64,000 bases of DNA from Asaia sp003994335 (GCF_037151175.1 NZ_JBBCOR010000005.1:186001-250000); one strand, 5' to 3'; numbered from the stretch's first letter, positions 52,668 to 62,496 are shown. The notes: generated from the sequence alone by a model not told the origin. Program-made: numbers and translations.

Positions 52668-53282
52668 ATGAGCACATACCTCTCTACACGTTGCACGGCT
52701 TTCGCTGGGGTCAACCGGATAGCCACAGGTTCGTTGATCGACGTCGCCTTGACGATCAAGGGAATGGAAGATCGCATAGAGGGCCCGATCCTGACATTTG
52801 ATGACGCGTCCGGCGCGGTCATAGACCTCGACCTTCGCGGTGGCACCGCAGAAATTGTCACGCGCCTGACCGGGCGCGGTAAGGCGAAAGCACTTGATTC
52901 GGGACACCAGGGCGGGGGCACTAACGGACCGGGTCGATCGCGAGGCCGTCCAAAACTGGGTGTGATCGCGCGTGAAGTGACTTTGCTTCCGCGTCATTGG
53001 GAGTGGCTGGCAAAACAGCCGGGAGGCGCGTCGCAAGTCCTACGCCGTATCGTAGACGAAGCGCGCCGTGCTGACGGCGGAAAGTCCGATCTCAACGCGG
53101 CTCATGAACGCACATATCGCTTTCTCTCTGCGCTCGCCGGCAATCTTGTAGGATACGAGGAAGCAATTCGCGCCTTGTTCGCTGGTGACTACAAATCCTT
53201 CAACGGCCGGATGGCTACATGGCCGTCCGATATCCGTGACCACGCCATCACTCTTTCCCAAAGCTCTCCCATGCAGCAGTGA
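52668..53282 (+). CDS. DUF2239 family protein
   Basis: A 204-residue protein. TAFAGVNRIATGSLIDVAL followed by ILTFDDASGAVIDLDLRGG is the characteristic DUF2239 start; the middle contains GRPKLGVIAREVTLLPRHWE and the end has FSALAG-like and YEEAIRALFAGDY segments. The family is widespread in proteobacteria, with no known function. It is coupled to the next gene by a four-base overlap. Confidence 0.88.
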   Translation: MSTYLSTRCTAFAGVNRIATGSLIDVALTIKGMEDRIEGPILTFDDASGAVIDLDLRGGTAEIVTRLTGRGKAKALDSGHQGGGTNGPGRSRGRPKLGVIAREVTLLPRHWEWLAKQPGGASQVLRRIVDEARRADGGKSDLNAAHERTYRFLSALAGNLVGYEEAIRALFAGDYKSFNGRMATWPSDIRDHAITLSQSSPMQQ

Positions 53283-53746
53283 CCATGATAGGATCCAGTC
53301 AGCGCAAACTGCGTCTTGCGTCTTTCATCCGCCATGTATGGGATGAAGGAGACGCGGATGCGTCTGACGATTACGTGGCGGAGGCCTATACGGTCCATCA
53401 TGATCCCGGGGATCCTTGGGAGGGCAGAACGCTTGATCGCGCGGGCTTCAAGGATCGGGTCAGGAAATCACGAGCGGCCTTCCCGGATCAGAAATTTGAT
53501 ATCCAGGGATTGTTTGCCGATGGCCAGAGCGTTGTGATGACCTGGCTATGGTGCGGCACCCATCGGGGGGATCTGCCCGGCTTTCTGGCAACGGATGAAA
53601 TGATCAGGAGGTCGGGAGCTACAGTATATACTTTTAATAACAGCGAGCTTCTGACCGGACACTGGCAGATTTCTGATCGGCTCGGCGTTTTCCAGCAGCT
53701 GCGGCGCAACAGAGGGAAGAGCTTGTCAGCCAGAAGCCAGAGATAG
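53279..53746 (+). CDS. SnoaL-like / ester cyclase domain protein
   Basis: A 155-residue protein of the NTF2-like SnoaL group. RKLRLASFIRHVWDEGD, then AYTVHHDPGDPWEGRTLDRA and the FPDQKFDIQGLFADGQSVV segment fit the family. Start is a GTG overlapping the DUF2239 stop; an ATG two codons later is equally possible. These small alpha+beta barrels bind or isomerise hydrophobic ligands; no specific activity can be assigned. Probably co-transcribed with the DUF2239 gene. Confidence 0.8.
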   Translation: MTMIGSSQRKLRLASFIRHVWDEGDADASDDYVAEAYTVHHDPGDPWEGRTLDRAGFKDRVRKSRAAFPDQKFDIQGLFADGQSVVMTWLWCGTHRGDLPGFLATDEMIRRSGATVYTFNNSELLTGHWQISDRLGVFQQLRRNRGKSLSARSQR

Positions 53747-53876
53747 GCTGATGCGCCTGGGTCCCGGGCGACCGATTTTCGTGCCGCCAGGTGCGAACGG
53801 TAAGGGGTATGATTGATGGGCGTGTATCCGTGCCCTGGTCATGTATCACCCCTCAACCGCTCCCACAGGCTGGGTA

Positions 53877-54218
53877 TCAGTTACCCAGAGGCTGGACGTG
53901 CGAGACTTTGCCGTAGCGATCGTAATAGATCACGGCGTCTCCACGCCGTTGCGCGTAGCCATCCGGTGTGCCGTCGGGGCGCTTGAACAGAATGCGATTG
54001 GCGTCGGGTTGTTCGATAACCTTGTCGCCTGGGGGGCGATATTTGAACATGCTGAAATCCGCTTCCGCCTTGGGAAGGGCGGAGGAGCGGGCAAGCTGAT
54101 GCATATCCGGCTTTTTCTTGCTGTCATCGTCATCCTGAGCCGACGCTAGAACGGGGGTCATGACGACCCCCATACCCAGAGTGGTGAGTGCGAGATGACG
54201 GAGTCTGGACGGTTTCAT
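53877..54218 (-). CDS. Small secreted hypothetical protein
   Basis: A 113-residue product from the ATG ending at 54218, beginning MKPSRLRHLALTTLGMGVV with a signal peptide that should be cut after LASAQ. The mature part starts with acidic and lysine-rich residues (DDDDSKKKPD), and ends in two short motifs of the kind FKRPDGTPDGYAQRRGDAVI and YYDRYGKVSHV. I do not recognise a family. Another 20 codons are open upstream but lack a signal-like sequence. It lies 16 bases after the end of the drug efflux operon on the same strand. Confidence 0.65.
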   Translation of the reverse strand: MKPSRLRHLALTTLGMGVVMTPVLASAQDDDDSKKKPDMHQLARSSALPKAEADFSMFKYRPPGDKVIEQPDANRILFKRPDGTPDGYAQRRGDAVIYYDRYGKVSHVQPLGN

Positions 54219-54234
54219 CCGGGTGTTTCCTGTA

Positions 54235-55719
54235 TCAGCCTTTGTTCCGGGCGGCGGGCGGAACCGAGGCTGTCGCAACGTCAGATGCGCTCCAGCCGCC
54301 GCCCAGAGCCCGATAGAGCGTTACCAGATTCTGGTAACGCGCCAATTGCACGTTGATCAGGCTCTGTTGCGCGTCATACAGGCTGCGCTGCTGTGTCAGG
54401 GTGGTCAGATAGGTATCGATACCCGTGTTGTAACGCATCATCGCCAGATCGTAGGCCTGCTGGGACGACTGGACCAGCCCCTTCATATGCGTGTCCTGCG
54501 CGAGATAGGTTTCACGCGCCGTCAACGCATCCGAGACTTCCTTGAACGCTGTCTGTACCGCCTTCTCGTAGGTGGCGATCTGAGAAAGGCGACGGGCCTT
54601 GCTGATCTTGAGGTTGCCCTCGTTCTGCCCCCAGGTGAAAATCGGGAAGGTGATGTTCGGCGAGACCGACCAGGTCTGGGCGCCTGGGGTGAAGAGATGC
54701 CGGAACTGCAGCGAACTCACGCCCTCCTGCGCCGTCAGCGTTACCTTTGGGAAGAAGGCTGCGCGCGCCGCACCGATATTGGCATTGGCACCGATCAGGT
54801 TGTGTTCGGCCGACTGGATGTCGGGACGCTGGGCGATCAGGTCCGAGGGAAGACCCGCCGGGAGATCGCTCAGAAGTGTCTGACTGCCGAAAGGCTGCGG
54901 CGCAGGCAGGGTATCGGGAAGCGGTACACCAACGAGCAATTGCAGCTGATGCTCGTCCTGAGCCATCTGGCGCTCATATTGCGCCTTGTTGCTCGCCGCC
55001 TGTTCGACCTGGGTCTGGGTCTGAGCGAGGGTCAGCGCATCGGACTCGCCGTGATCGTATTTCAGGCGGGTCAGGCGGAGTGTGTCGCTCTGTGAGGTGA
55101 GGGTCTGATCCGTCACCCTTACGAGTTCGCGGTCCGCCAGCCATTGCAGATAGGTATTTGCTACCTGCGACACCATGCTGATCAGTACGGATTGCGCGTT
55201 CATGCGCGATCCCAGCAACTCCTCGGCTTGTTGGCGCGACAGATTGCGGATGCGGCCGAACAGGTCGATTTCATAGGACGAGAACCCGATATTCGCCCCG
55301 TAATAGCGCAGCATGGCTGTCCCACGCCCCAGACCCGGGGCGAAGGAGAAACCTGCGGTCTCTGACGGAGCAAAATACTGTCCCTGCCCTGTCACGCCAA
55401 TCGGCGGGAACAGCGAGGCGTGCTGAACCTCGTAGCTGCCCTGGGCTTCCATGATCGCCGCCGCCTGGCTGCGCAGGTCGCGGTTGTTGCGCAGGGCGAG
55501 TTCGATCAGCGCGCGTAGCCGGGCATCGGTAAAGAAGTGCTTCCAGCCAATATCGGATGCGGCCTGGCCCGCGAGGGCCGCCGTCTTTCCGGCATCAGCC
55601 GGATAGGCATTCTGTACCGGCTGGGTCGGCCGGTTGTATTTCGGCGCCAGGTCGCACGAGGCAAGCATGGTGAACGCCAACAGGGCGCTCACCGATTTCA
55701 TGGTCTTCATGGTGCTCAT
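54235..55719 (-). CDS. Outer membrane efflux lipoprotein (OprM/NodT family)
   Basis: A 494-residue TolC-like channel with lipobox LASC (MKSVSALLAFTMLASCDLAP). Family markers include the DIGWKHFFTDARLRALIELAL-type N-terminal segment and the repeat RYNTGIDTYLTTLTQQRSLY near the C-terminus. It is the outer-membrane part of a tripartite drug pump. Its ATG overlaps the RND pump stop by four bases. Last gene of the adaptor-pump-channel operon. Confidence 0.93.
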   Translation of the reverse strand: MSTMKTMKSVSALLAFTMLASCDLAPKYNRPTQPVQNAYPADAGKTAALAGQAASDIGWKHFFTDARLRALIELALRNNRDLRSQAAAIMEAQGSYEVQHASLFPPIGVTGQGQYFAPSETAGFSFAPGLGRGTAMLRYYGANIGFSSYEIDLFGRIRNLSRQQAEELLGSRMNAQSVLISMVSQVANTYLQWLADRELVRVTDQTLTSQSDTLRLTRLKYDHGESDALTLAQTQTQVEQAASNKAQYERQMAQDEHQLQLLVGVPLPDTLPAPQPFGSQTLLSDLPAGLPSDLIAQRPDIQSAEHNLIGANANIGAARAAFFPKVTLTAQEGVSSLQFRHLFTPGAQTWSVSPNITFPIFTWGQNEGNLKISKARRLSQIATYEKAVQTAFKEVSDALTARETYLAQDTHMKGLVQSSQQAYDLAMMRYNTGIDTYLTTLTQQRSLYDAQQSLINVQLARYQNLVTLYRALGGGWSASDVATASVPPAARNKG

Positions 55720-58700
55720 GCGCCCTCTCCCCGAGCGGCTTCGTTGCGGTGTTCGTACGGATCGACACGATCCTTCATGCGGGTCACGCGGAACAGGCGC
55801 AGGATCACCACAAAGAACACAGGGACAAAATAGACGGCCAGCAGCGTTGCCGAGAGCATGCCGCCCACGACGCAGGTGCCGATGGCGACACGCGCCGCCG
55901 AGCCTGCGCCTGTCGCGATTGCCAGAGGAAACACACCGCAGACGAAGGCGATGGAGGTCATCAGGATCGGACGCAGGCGCTCGCGGCCGGCCTTGAGCAC
56001 CGAGTCCTCGAGTGAGTCACCCTGCTCGAAGAACTCCTTGGCGAATTCGACGATCAGAATGGCGTTCTTGACCGAGAGACCGACCGTGGTCAGCAGTCCG
56101 ACCTGGAAATACACGTCGTTATCGAGGCCACGCCACAGCGTGGCGCCAATAGCGCCGAGCACGCCAAGCGGAAGCACCATCAGCACCGAGAGCGGGATCG
56201 CCCAGCTCTCATAGAGCGCAGCAAGGCAGAGCAGAATGACGATGGCGGCGAGAGCATAAAGAGGGCCCGTGGCACCGCTCGAGGCGACCTGCTCGTAGGA
56301 GATACCGGTCCATTCATAACCGATCCCCTTGGGCAGATGCTGCAGGATCTTTTCCATTTCCTGCATGGCCGCGCCAGAACTGGTACCCGCTGCGCCCTGC
56401 CCCTGAAGCTCGAACGAGTTCAGGCCGTTATAGTCTTCCACCTTTTGCGGGCCGACAATCCAGTTGCCTGAGGCAAAGGCGTTGAATGGCACCATGGCCC
56501 CTGCCGTGTTCCGGACGTACCACTTGTTCAGATCCTCGGGCGTCATGCGCGCCCAGGCTTCACCCTCAATATAGACCTGCTTCACGCGATCGCTGCGCAT
56601 GAACTGGTTGACGTAAATCGAGCCGAATGCCCCCTGGATAGTGGTATTGATCTCGGCATTCGTCACGCCCTGCGCATTGGCACGCTCACGGTCGATGTCC
56701 AGGTGGAATTGGGGCTGGTCTTCCAGACCCATGGGGCGCACGGCCATCAGCTTCGGGTTCTTGGCGGCCTCCGCGAGCACCTGATTCCTGGCTGCCAGCA
56801 GCGCCTGATGTCCCAGATGCCCGTTATCCTCCAGCTCCAGATCGAAACCGGCAGCATTGCCCAGTTCCATGACGGCGGGCGGATTGATGGCAAAGATGAT
56901 CGCTTCCGGGTCCATCCAGAAGTGCTTCATGATTTCGCCGGCCACTGACATCGTCGTGTTCTTGTAGCCGGGACGTTCATCCCATGGTTTGAGTCGGATG
57001 AAGAACGCACCCGCGCTCTGGCCCTGACCGGCGAAGTTGAAGCCGTTCATGGCGAAAACGGACTGCGCGATATCACCGTATTTGTGCATGACATAATCGG
57101 TGATCTTGCGGTTGACCGCTGCGGTCTGGGCATTATTTGCACCCGGGCGCATGGTCACCTGACCGAAAATGATTCCCTGATCCTCTTCCGGCAGGAAGCC
57201 ACCGGGAACACGCATGAACAGGAAGACGGCACCACCGGCAAAAGCCGCGAAGATCAGCATGCTGACCACACGACTGCGGACGAGGCGTCGCACCCCGCCC
57301 AGATAGCCATTGGTCATACGGTCAAAATTACGGTTGAACCAGGCGATCGGGCCCTTCTTATGCTCCTTGTGCGTCGGCTTGAGCATGGAGCCGCAAAGCG
57401 CAGGTGTCATGACCGTGGCGACGAGCACCGAGAGCCACATTGCCGAGACGATGGTGATCGAGAACTGACGATAGATCACCCCCGTGGAGCCGCCGAAGGC
57501 AGCCATAGGCAGGAACACAGCTGTCAGAACGAGCACGATACCCACGAGCGCGCCCGTGATTTCATCCATGGACTGGCGTGAGGCCTCCTTGGGGGAAAGC
57601 CCCTTTTCGCTCATCACGCGCTCCACGTTTTCCACCACAACGATCGCGTCATCCACCAGAAGGCCGACGGCGAGCACCATGGCAAGCATGGTGAGCGTGT
57701 TGATGGAGAACCCGAGAGCCGAAAGCACACCAAACGTACCAAGCAGCACCACTGGCACGGCGATGGTGGGGATCAGCGTGGCGCGGAAGTTCTGCAGGAA
57801 GATCAGCATTACCACGAAGACGAGGGCAATAGCCTCGAGGAGCGTGATGACCACTTCCTTGATCGACAGGGTGATGAACGGCTCTGTGTCGAGCGGATAA
57901 ACGGTCTTCAGACCGCGCGGGTAGAACTTCTCGAGCTCGGCCACCTTGGCGCGCACGGCATTTTCCGTCGTGAGCTGGTTCGCTCCCGGTGCGAGCTTGA
58001 GCGCCATACCGACAGTCGGCAGGTTGTTGTAGAACGACGACAGATTGTAGTTCTGCGCGCCGAGTTCCACGCGGGCTACGTCGCTCAGATGCACCTGCGA
58101 TCCGTCCTGCTGGACCTTGAGCACGATCTTCTTGAACTGCTCGGGCTCGCTCAAGCGTGTGGGACCGATGATCGTCGCATCGAAGCCGATTTCCTTGGTG
58201 GCGGGCAATCCGCCCAGTTCGCCCGAGGAAACCTGGATGTTCTGCTGCGAGATCGCAGTCTGGATATCGCTGACGTTGAGTGCGTATTTGTAAAGCTTGT
58301 TGGGGTCCAGCCATACGCGCATCGCGTATTCCGAACCGAACAGGGTGTGATCGCCCACACCCGACACGCGCGATAGCGGGTCGGACACGTTCGAAGCCAC
58401 GTAATCGGCAATATCCTGACCCGACATGCTGCTATCGGTCGAAATGAAGGCGAGAACGAGCATGAAGTTCTTCACGGCCTTCGTCACGCTCAGGCCCTGT
58501 GCCACCACTTCGGTTGGCAGGCGCGGCTGTGCGAGCTGCAGCTTGTTCTGCACCTGAACCTGCGCGATATCGGGGTTGGTCCCCTGCGCGAAGGTCAGGT
58601 CGATTTCCATATGGCCACTGCCATAGGAGGAAGCCGAGAGATATTCGAGATGATCGAGGCCGAACATCTGTTGCAGGATCGGGCGGACGGTCGTGTTATT

Positions 58701-58871
58701 GACCGTCTCGGCCGAGGCGCCGGGATAATCGACCGTGATCGCGATTTGCGGTGGCGCGATCGACGGGTACTGGGCGATCGGCATGCGGAAGATGGCAACC
58801 GCACCGACCAGCATGATGATCAGCCCGATGACCCAGGCAAAGATCGGTCTGTCGATGAAGAAACGAGACAT
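55716..58871 (-). CDS. RND multidrug efflux pump (AcrB/MexB, HAE-1 family)
   Basis: A 1051-residue inner-membrane proton antiporter. MSRFFIDRPIFAWVIGLIIM is the standard N-terminus; the TM4 pair of aspartates is in GLLVDDAIVVVENVERVM, and the large loops contain the expected GSGH and GQG segments. The pump expels hydrophobic drugs and solvents from the periplasm. It follows the adaptor gene by nine bases. No truncation. Confidence 0.96.
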   Translation of the reverse strand: MSRFFIDRPIFAWVIGLIIMLVGAVAIFRMPIAQYPSIAPPQIAITVDYPGASAETVNNTTVRPILQQMFGLDHLEYLSASSYGSGHMEIDLTFAQGTNPDIAQVQVQNKLQLAQPRLPTEVVAQGLSVTKAVKNFMLVLAFISTDSSMSGQDIADYVASNVSDPLSRVSGVGDHTLFGSEYAMRVWLDPNKLYKYALNVSDIQTAISQQNIQVSSGELGGLPATKEIGFDATIIGPTRLSEPEQFKKIVLKVQQDGSQVHLSDVARVELGAQNYNLSSFYNNLPTVGMALKLAPGANQLTTENAVRAKVAELEKFYPRGLKTVYPLDTEPFITLSIKEVVITLLEAIALVFVVMLIFLQNFRATLIPTIAVPVVLLGTFGVLSALGFSINTLTMLAMVLAVGLLVDDAIVVVENVERVMSEKGLSPKEASRQSMDEITGALVGIVLVLTAVFLPMAAFGGSTGVIYRQFSITIVSAMWLSVLVATVMTPALCGSMLKPTHKEHKKGPIAWFNRNFDRMTNGYLGGVRRLVRSRVVSMLIFAAFAGGAVFLFMRVPGGFLPEEDQGIIFGQVTMRPGANNAQTAAVNRKITDYVMHKYGDIAQSVFAMNGFNFAGQGQSAGAFFIRLKPWDERPGYKNTTMSVAGEIMKHFWMDPEAIIFAINPPAVMELGNAAGFDLELEDNGHLGHQALLAARNQVLAEAAKNPKLMAVRPMGLEDQPQFHLDIDRERANAQGVTNAEINTTIQGAFGSIYVNQFMRSDRVKQVYIEGEAWARMTPEDLNKWYVRNTAGAMVPFNAFASGNWIVGPQKVEDYNGLNSFELQGQGAAGTSSGAAMQEMEKILQHLPKGIGYEWTGISYEQVASSGATGPLYALAAIVILLCLAALYESWAIPLSVLMVLPLGVLGAIGATLWRGLDNDVYFQVGLLTTVGLSVKNAILIVEFAKEFFEQGDSLEDSVLKAGRERLRPILMTSIAFVCGVFPLAIATGAGSAARVAIGTCVVGGMLSATLLAVYFVPVFFVVILRLFRVTRMKDRVDPYEHRNEAARGEGA

Positions 58872-58880
58872 TGAGAACTC

Positions 58881-60101
58881 TTATCCTGCGTGCGCGGGCT
58901 GGGCGTCGGCTGGCTTGCCGTCGGCGGATTTCTCGACCGGTTTCACAACGGCGCCGGGATGCGCCTTCTGGATACCTTCGATGATGATCCTGTCACCATC
59001 ATTGAGCCCGCCCATCACGACCCAGTCACCATCGAGTGCGCGGTCGAGTTGCACAAAGCGCATGGTCACCTTGTTGTCGTTGTCCAGCGCGTAGACAAAC
59101 GGATCACCCTTGGGATCGCGCTGCAATGCAGGCTGCGGAATGGTGATGGCCTTGGGGTCTACACCTTCAGCGACCTCGGCATGCACATACATACCAGGCA
59201 TCAGCAACCGGTCGGTGTTCGGGAATTCCGCGCGGACCACCATCGTACCCGTGGCCGGGTCCACCGTGACTTCCGTCAGGCGCAGCTGCCCCTTCTGATC
59301 GTAATGGCTGCCATCCTCGAGCGTAAGCTCGACAGCGGCTGCGTTGCCCGAGACCTTCTCCAGCTTGCCGCTGGCGAATTCGCGACGCAGACGAAGCATG
59401 TCCGAAGTCGCAAGATTCACGTCCACATAGATCGGGTCCATGCGTGTGACCGTGGCGATAGCGTTGGTCTGACCAGCCGTTACCAGCGTACCAGGTGTCA
59501 CGAGCATGCGTCCGATACGGCCATCGATCGGTGAGCGAACCTCGGTCCAGTCCAGATTGACTGCGGCGCTGTCTACATTGGCCTTTGCCTGAGCGATGTC
59601 GGCTTCAGCCTGCTTCGCCGAGGAAAACGTATTATCGTAGTCCTGTTTGCTGACAGCGTGAGCAGCGGCCAGCGGGCGATAGCGCTCCAGCTGGGCACGA
59701 ATGCTCAGCGCGGCTGCCTGGGCGTGCAGGAGCTGGGCCTTTGCCTGATCGTAAGCCGCCTTGTAGGGCGCAGGATTGATGACATAGAGCAGCTGACCGG
59801 CCTTGACATCCGTGCCCTGCTCGAAGCTGCGCTTGAGGATCACGCCGCCAACCTGCGGACGCACCTGTGCCTGCTCGAAAGCCTCGACACGCCCCGGCAG
59901 GGACGTGCTCGTCTTGAGCGCATGGGGGTGCACGGTATAGACGCCCACCGTTTGCGGCGGTGGTTTGGGGGCGGCTGCCTTGTGTTTGCAGCCCGAAAGA
60001 TCCAGCGTCAAAAGTGCCAAGGGAATGAGACGTAGCGAAAGGCTTGTTGTCGCCTTCAAATTCCACGGTGAACGGGCCGTGTAAGACGGAAATGCTCGCA
60101 T
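58881..60101 (-). CDS. RND periplasmic adaptor lipoprotein (AcrA/MexA family)
   Basis: A 406-residue membrane fusion protein. I start at the ATG ending at 60101; the frame extends five codons to a TTG. The signal region ends with lipobox LSGC (LIPLALLTLDLSGCKHK). It has the lipoyl halves (EQGTDVKAGQLLYVINP and VRSPIDGRIGRMLVTPG) around a helical hairpin. First gene of the drug efflux operon and divergent from the TetR gene, with two matching dyads in the shared promoter region. Confidence 0.93.
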   Translation of the reverse strand: MRAFPSYTARSPWNLKATTSLSLRLIPLALLTLDLSGCKHKAAAPKPPPQTVGVYTVHPHALKTSTSLPGRVEAFEQAQVRPQVGGVILKRSFEQGTDVKAGQLLYVINPAPYKAAYDQAKAQLLHAQAAALSIRAQLERYRPLAAAHAVSKQDYDNTFSSAKQAEADIAQAKANVDSAAVNLDWTEVRSPIDGRIGRMLVTPGTLVTAGQTNAIATVTRMDPIYVDVNLATSDMLRLRREFASGKLEKVSGNAAAVELTLEDGSHYDQKGQLRLTEVTVDPATGTMVVRAEFPNTDRLLMPGMYVHAEVAEGVDPKAITIPQPALQRDPKGDPFVYALDNDNKVTMRFVQLDRALDGDWVVMGGLNDGDRIIIEGIQKAHPGAVVKPVEKSADGKPADAQPAHAG

Positions 60102-60169
60102 GCTGGCGCTATCCAAAATGACCGATGTTCAAGAAGGGTAACCGTAAACCGTGCGCTCGCGCCAAAAAA

Positions 60170-60225
60170 GGTTTCGGAAACCCTTGAGTTTCTCTGCCAT
60201 AGGGAACTATACGGTTTCCGAAACC
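60170..60225. promoter_or_regulatory. Two 13-base TetR-type operator candidates
   Basis: GGTTTCGGAAACC (60170-60182) and GGTTTCCGAAACC (60213-60225) are reverse complements of one another, each a dyad around a single central base, with centres 43 bases apart. A plus-strand promoter-like pair, TTGAGT (60184-60189) and TATACG (60208-60213) with an 18-base spacer, lies between them. Repression of both directions by the adjacent TetR protein is a strong inference. Confidence 0.75.
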
Positions 60226-60270
60226 CGGTCAACGGACCAGCAGCAGCTTGGAGCGATTTTTCGCAATACA

Positions 60271-60966
60271 ATGTCAAGTACGACCCAAACAAAGGCCAGT
60301 CACGCCCAAGCCCAGGAATCAGGTCCATTGCGAAGGCACTGTGGTCGCCCCCCTGTGTTGTGTGAAACCGAAAGGCGCGACAAAATATTCGACGCGGCAG
60401 AGATTGTATTGCAGCAGCACGGATACTCAGGCGCTTCGATGGATCGTATCGCGCAATGCTCGAATATGTCGAAAAAGACACTCTACCATATGTTCGCGTC
60501 CAAGCAGGAAATGGTGGAACATCTTCTGCGCGACAGACTTTTACTGTCAGGACTGCGCGACCTCGAGTTGCAGGGTGAAACGGTCGAGGATCGTCTCGTT
60601 TTCGGACTCGAGGCGCTTGCGATTGCCATGATGGCCGAAAAGCGTCTTAGCCTCATTCGCGTCGTGATTGCCGAAGTCTCTCGCAACCCGGAGGTCAGTC
60701 GTTTCGTGCGAGAGTTCTTCTCCAGCGCGGCCGGGCCTTTTCCGTTGCGCGTGTGGCTCGAGCGCATGGTGGAGGAAGGCAGTCTCGAGGTGGATGACGT
60801 CGCGCAGGCCTCGGACATGCTTTTTGGTGGCGCGCTGGCGACATCCATGCTCTGCGAGCTGAGTCATTGCCGCCCAAGGCAATATTGGGACGAGACGCCC
60901 GGCTATCTGCGACGGGTGGTCAGGATGTTCCTGCACGGACTGGAAAACGAAAAAGGGGCCGTCTAG
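60271..60966 (+). CDS. TetR family transcriptional regulator of the efflux operon
   Basis: A 231-residue repressor from the ATG at 60271; the frame continues 40 codons upstream across the operator region. The HTH region has FDAAEIVLQQHGYSGASMDR and SNMSKKTLYHMFASKQEMVE. The C-terminal ligand-binding part is helical. It is divergent from the AcrAB/OprM-type operon, the classical arrangement of a local drug-responsive repressor such as AcrR. The ribosome site before the ATG is weak. The stop lies inside the terminator hairpin. Confidence 0.9.
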   Translation: MSSTTQTKASHAQAQESGPLRRHCGRPPVLCETERRDKIFDAAEIVLQQHGYSGASMDRIAQCSNMSKKTLYHMFASKQEMVEHLLRDRLLLSGLRDLELQGETVEDRLVFGLEALAIAMMAEKRLSLIRVVIAEVSRNPEVSRFVREFFSSAAGPFPLRVWLERMVEEGSLEVDDVAQASDMLFGGALATSMLCELSHCRPRQYWDETPGYLRRVVRMFLHGLENEKGAV

Positions 60967-60977
60967 GCCCCTCTTTT
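60954..60977. terminator. Bidirectional terminator between tetR and purF
   Basis: AGGGGCC (60954-60960), loop GTCTA and GGCCCCT (60966-60972) form a perfect stem, followed by CTTTT on the plus strand and by a T-run on the minus strand. It overlaps the tetR stop codon and lies 13 bases from the purF end, so it can serve both convergent genes. Confidence 0.85.
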
Positions 60978-60990
60978 GCTTCAGCCGAGA

Positions 60991-62421
60991 TCAGGCGACG
61001 AGGCGCCCATCCTTGTCGACCAGTTCGATCGGATAATCACCGGTGAAACAGGCATCGCAATAGCGTCCCTGGGCGCCTGTGCGGCCATCATGACCGAGCG
61101 CGCGGTAGAGGCCGTCAAAGGAAATGAAGGCCAGGCTGTCCACCCCGATGGCCTCGGCCATCTTTTCGATTGTGTGCGTGGCGGCGAGCAACTGGCTCTC
61201 TTCGGGTGTGTCGATCCCGTAGAAGCAGGGATGCTTGGTGGGCGGGCTGCTGATGCGCATATGCACCTCGGTCGCCCCGGCCGCGCGGACCATATCCACG
61301 ATCTTGCGAGACGTTGTGCCACGTACGATCGAATCATCCACCAGTACGACCCGCTTGCCCTTCAGAACGGGCGTATTGGCAGAGTGCTTCATGCGCACAC
61401 CGAGATTACGGATCTGATCCGTTGGCTCGATGAACGTCCGTCCGACATAGTGATTGCGGATGATCCCCATCTCAAACGGAATGCCGCTCTCGGCAGCGAA
61501 GCCCATGGCTGACGGTACGCCGGAATCAGGGACCGGGACGATCACGTCAGCTTCGACGCCGCTCTCACGTGCCAGTTCGACACCGATCTGCTTGCGTGCA
61601 TCATAGACCGAGTGGTCCTCGAGGATCGAGTCAGGGCGGGCGAAGTAGATATATTCGAACACGCAAAAGCGCGGGCTGGTCTGGGCGAAGGGGCGCATCG
61701 AGCGGATGCCGTCATTATCAATGATGACCATCTCGCCCGGCTCGACATTACGGACGAACTCAGCGCCGACGATATCGAGGGCGCAGGTTTCGCTGGCCAG
61801 CATCCAGCCCCCATCGGCCACCCGCCCCAGGATGAGCGGGCGCACGCCCAGAGGATCGCGCAATCCGATCAGAAAGTCAGGGGTCAGGGCCACGACCGAA
61901 TAGGCACCCTTGACCTGTTTCGCGGCATCGACCAGGCGCTCGAGCACCGTGGCATAGAGCGAGATGGCAATGAGATGGACGAACACCTCGGTATCGGTCG
62001 TGGACTGGAACAGACAGCCACGCTTGACCAGAGCCTGACGCAGCGTGGCGGCATTGGTCAGATTGCCGTTATGCGCCACCGCCAGACCGCCGAACTCAAA
62101 ATCGGCATAGAGTGGCTGAACGTTGCGCAGAAGTGTGCCGCCCGTGGTCGCATAACGGTTATGCCCAATGGCACCGCTGCCCCTGAGTGTGTTCATGACG
62201 CGCGCATCGCTGAACACATCGCCAACCAGACCCAGTCCCTTGTGCTGACAAAATCTTTCGCCGTCGTGACTGACGATACCCGCTGCCTCCTGACCGCGAT
62301 GCTGAAGCGCGTGCAGGCCCAGAGCCGCTAGCGCCGCCGCGTCAGGGGCACCCCAGATACCGACGACACCGCATTCTTCATAAGGGCGGTTCGAGGGTTC
62401 GAGTGTGGCGGGATTCATCAT
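60991..62421 (-). CDS. purF: Amidophosphoribosyltransferase
   Basis: A 476-residue enzyme making 5-phosphoribosylamine from PRPP and glutamine, the first step of purine synthesis. The catalytic N-terminal cysteine is C17 in EECGVVGIWG, so a 16-residue propeptide must be removed, as in the Bacillus type. The PRPP loop is VVLVDDSIVRGTT. Cysteines in HPCFYGID and the C-terminal CDACFTG fit the iron-sulfur-containing PurF class. It is downstream of cvpA on the same strand, a common pairing. Confidence 0.97.
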   Translation of the reverse strand: MMNPATLEPSNRPYEECGVVGIWGAPDAAALAALGLHALQHRGQEAAGIVSHDGERFCQHKGLGLVGDVFSDARVMNTLRGSGAIGHNRYATTGGTLLRNVQPLYADFEFGGLAVAHNGNLTNAATLRQALVKRGCLFQSTTDTEVFVHLIAISLYATVLERLVDAAKQVKGAYSVVALTPDFLIGLRDPLGVRPLILGRVADGGWMLASETCALDIVGAEFVRNVEPGEMVIIDNDGIRSMRPFAQTSPRFCVFEYIYFARPDSILEDHSVYDARKQIGVELARESGVEADVIVPVPDSGVPSAMGFAAESGIPFEMGIIRNHYVGRTFIEPTDQIRNLGVRMKHSANTPVLKGKRVVLVDDSIVRGTTSRKIVDMVRAAGATEVHMRISSPPTKHPCFYGIDTPEESQLLAATHTIEKMAEAIGVDSLAFISFDGLYRALGHDGRTGAQGRYCDACFTGDYPIELVDKDGRLVA

Positions 62422-62496
62422 CGGGCGGCGCTCCTTGGCAGGGTCACACTGGGTGTTCGAGGCGGGCGTGCGAGACAGATCATCGGGGCGACCCGA

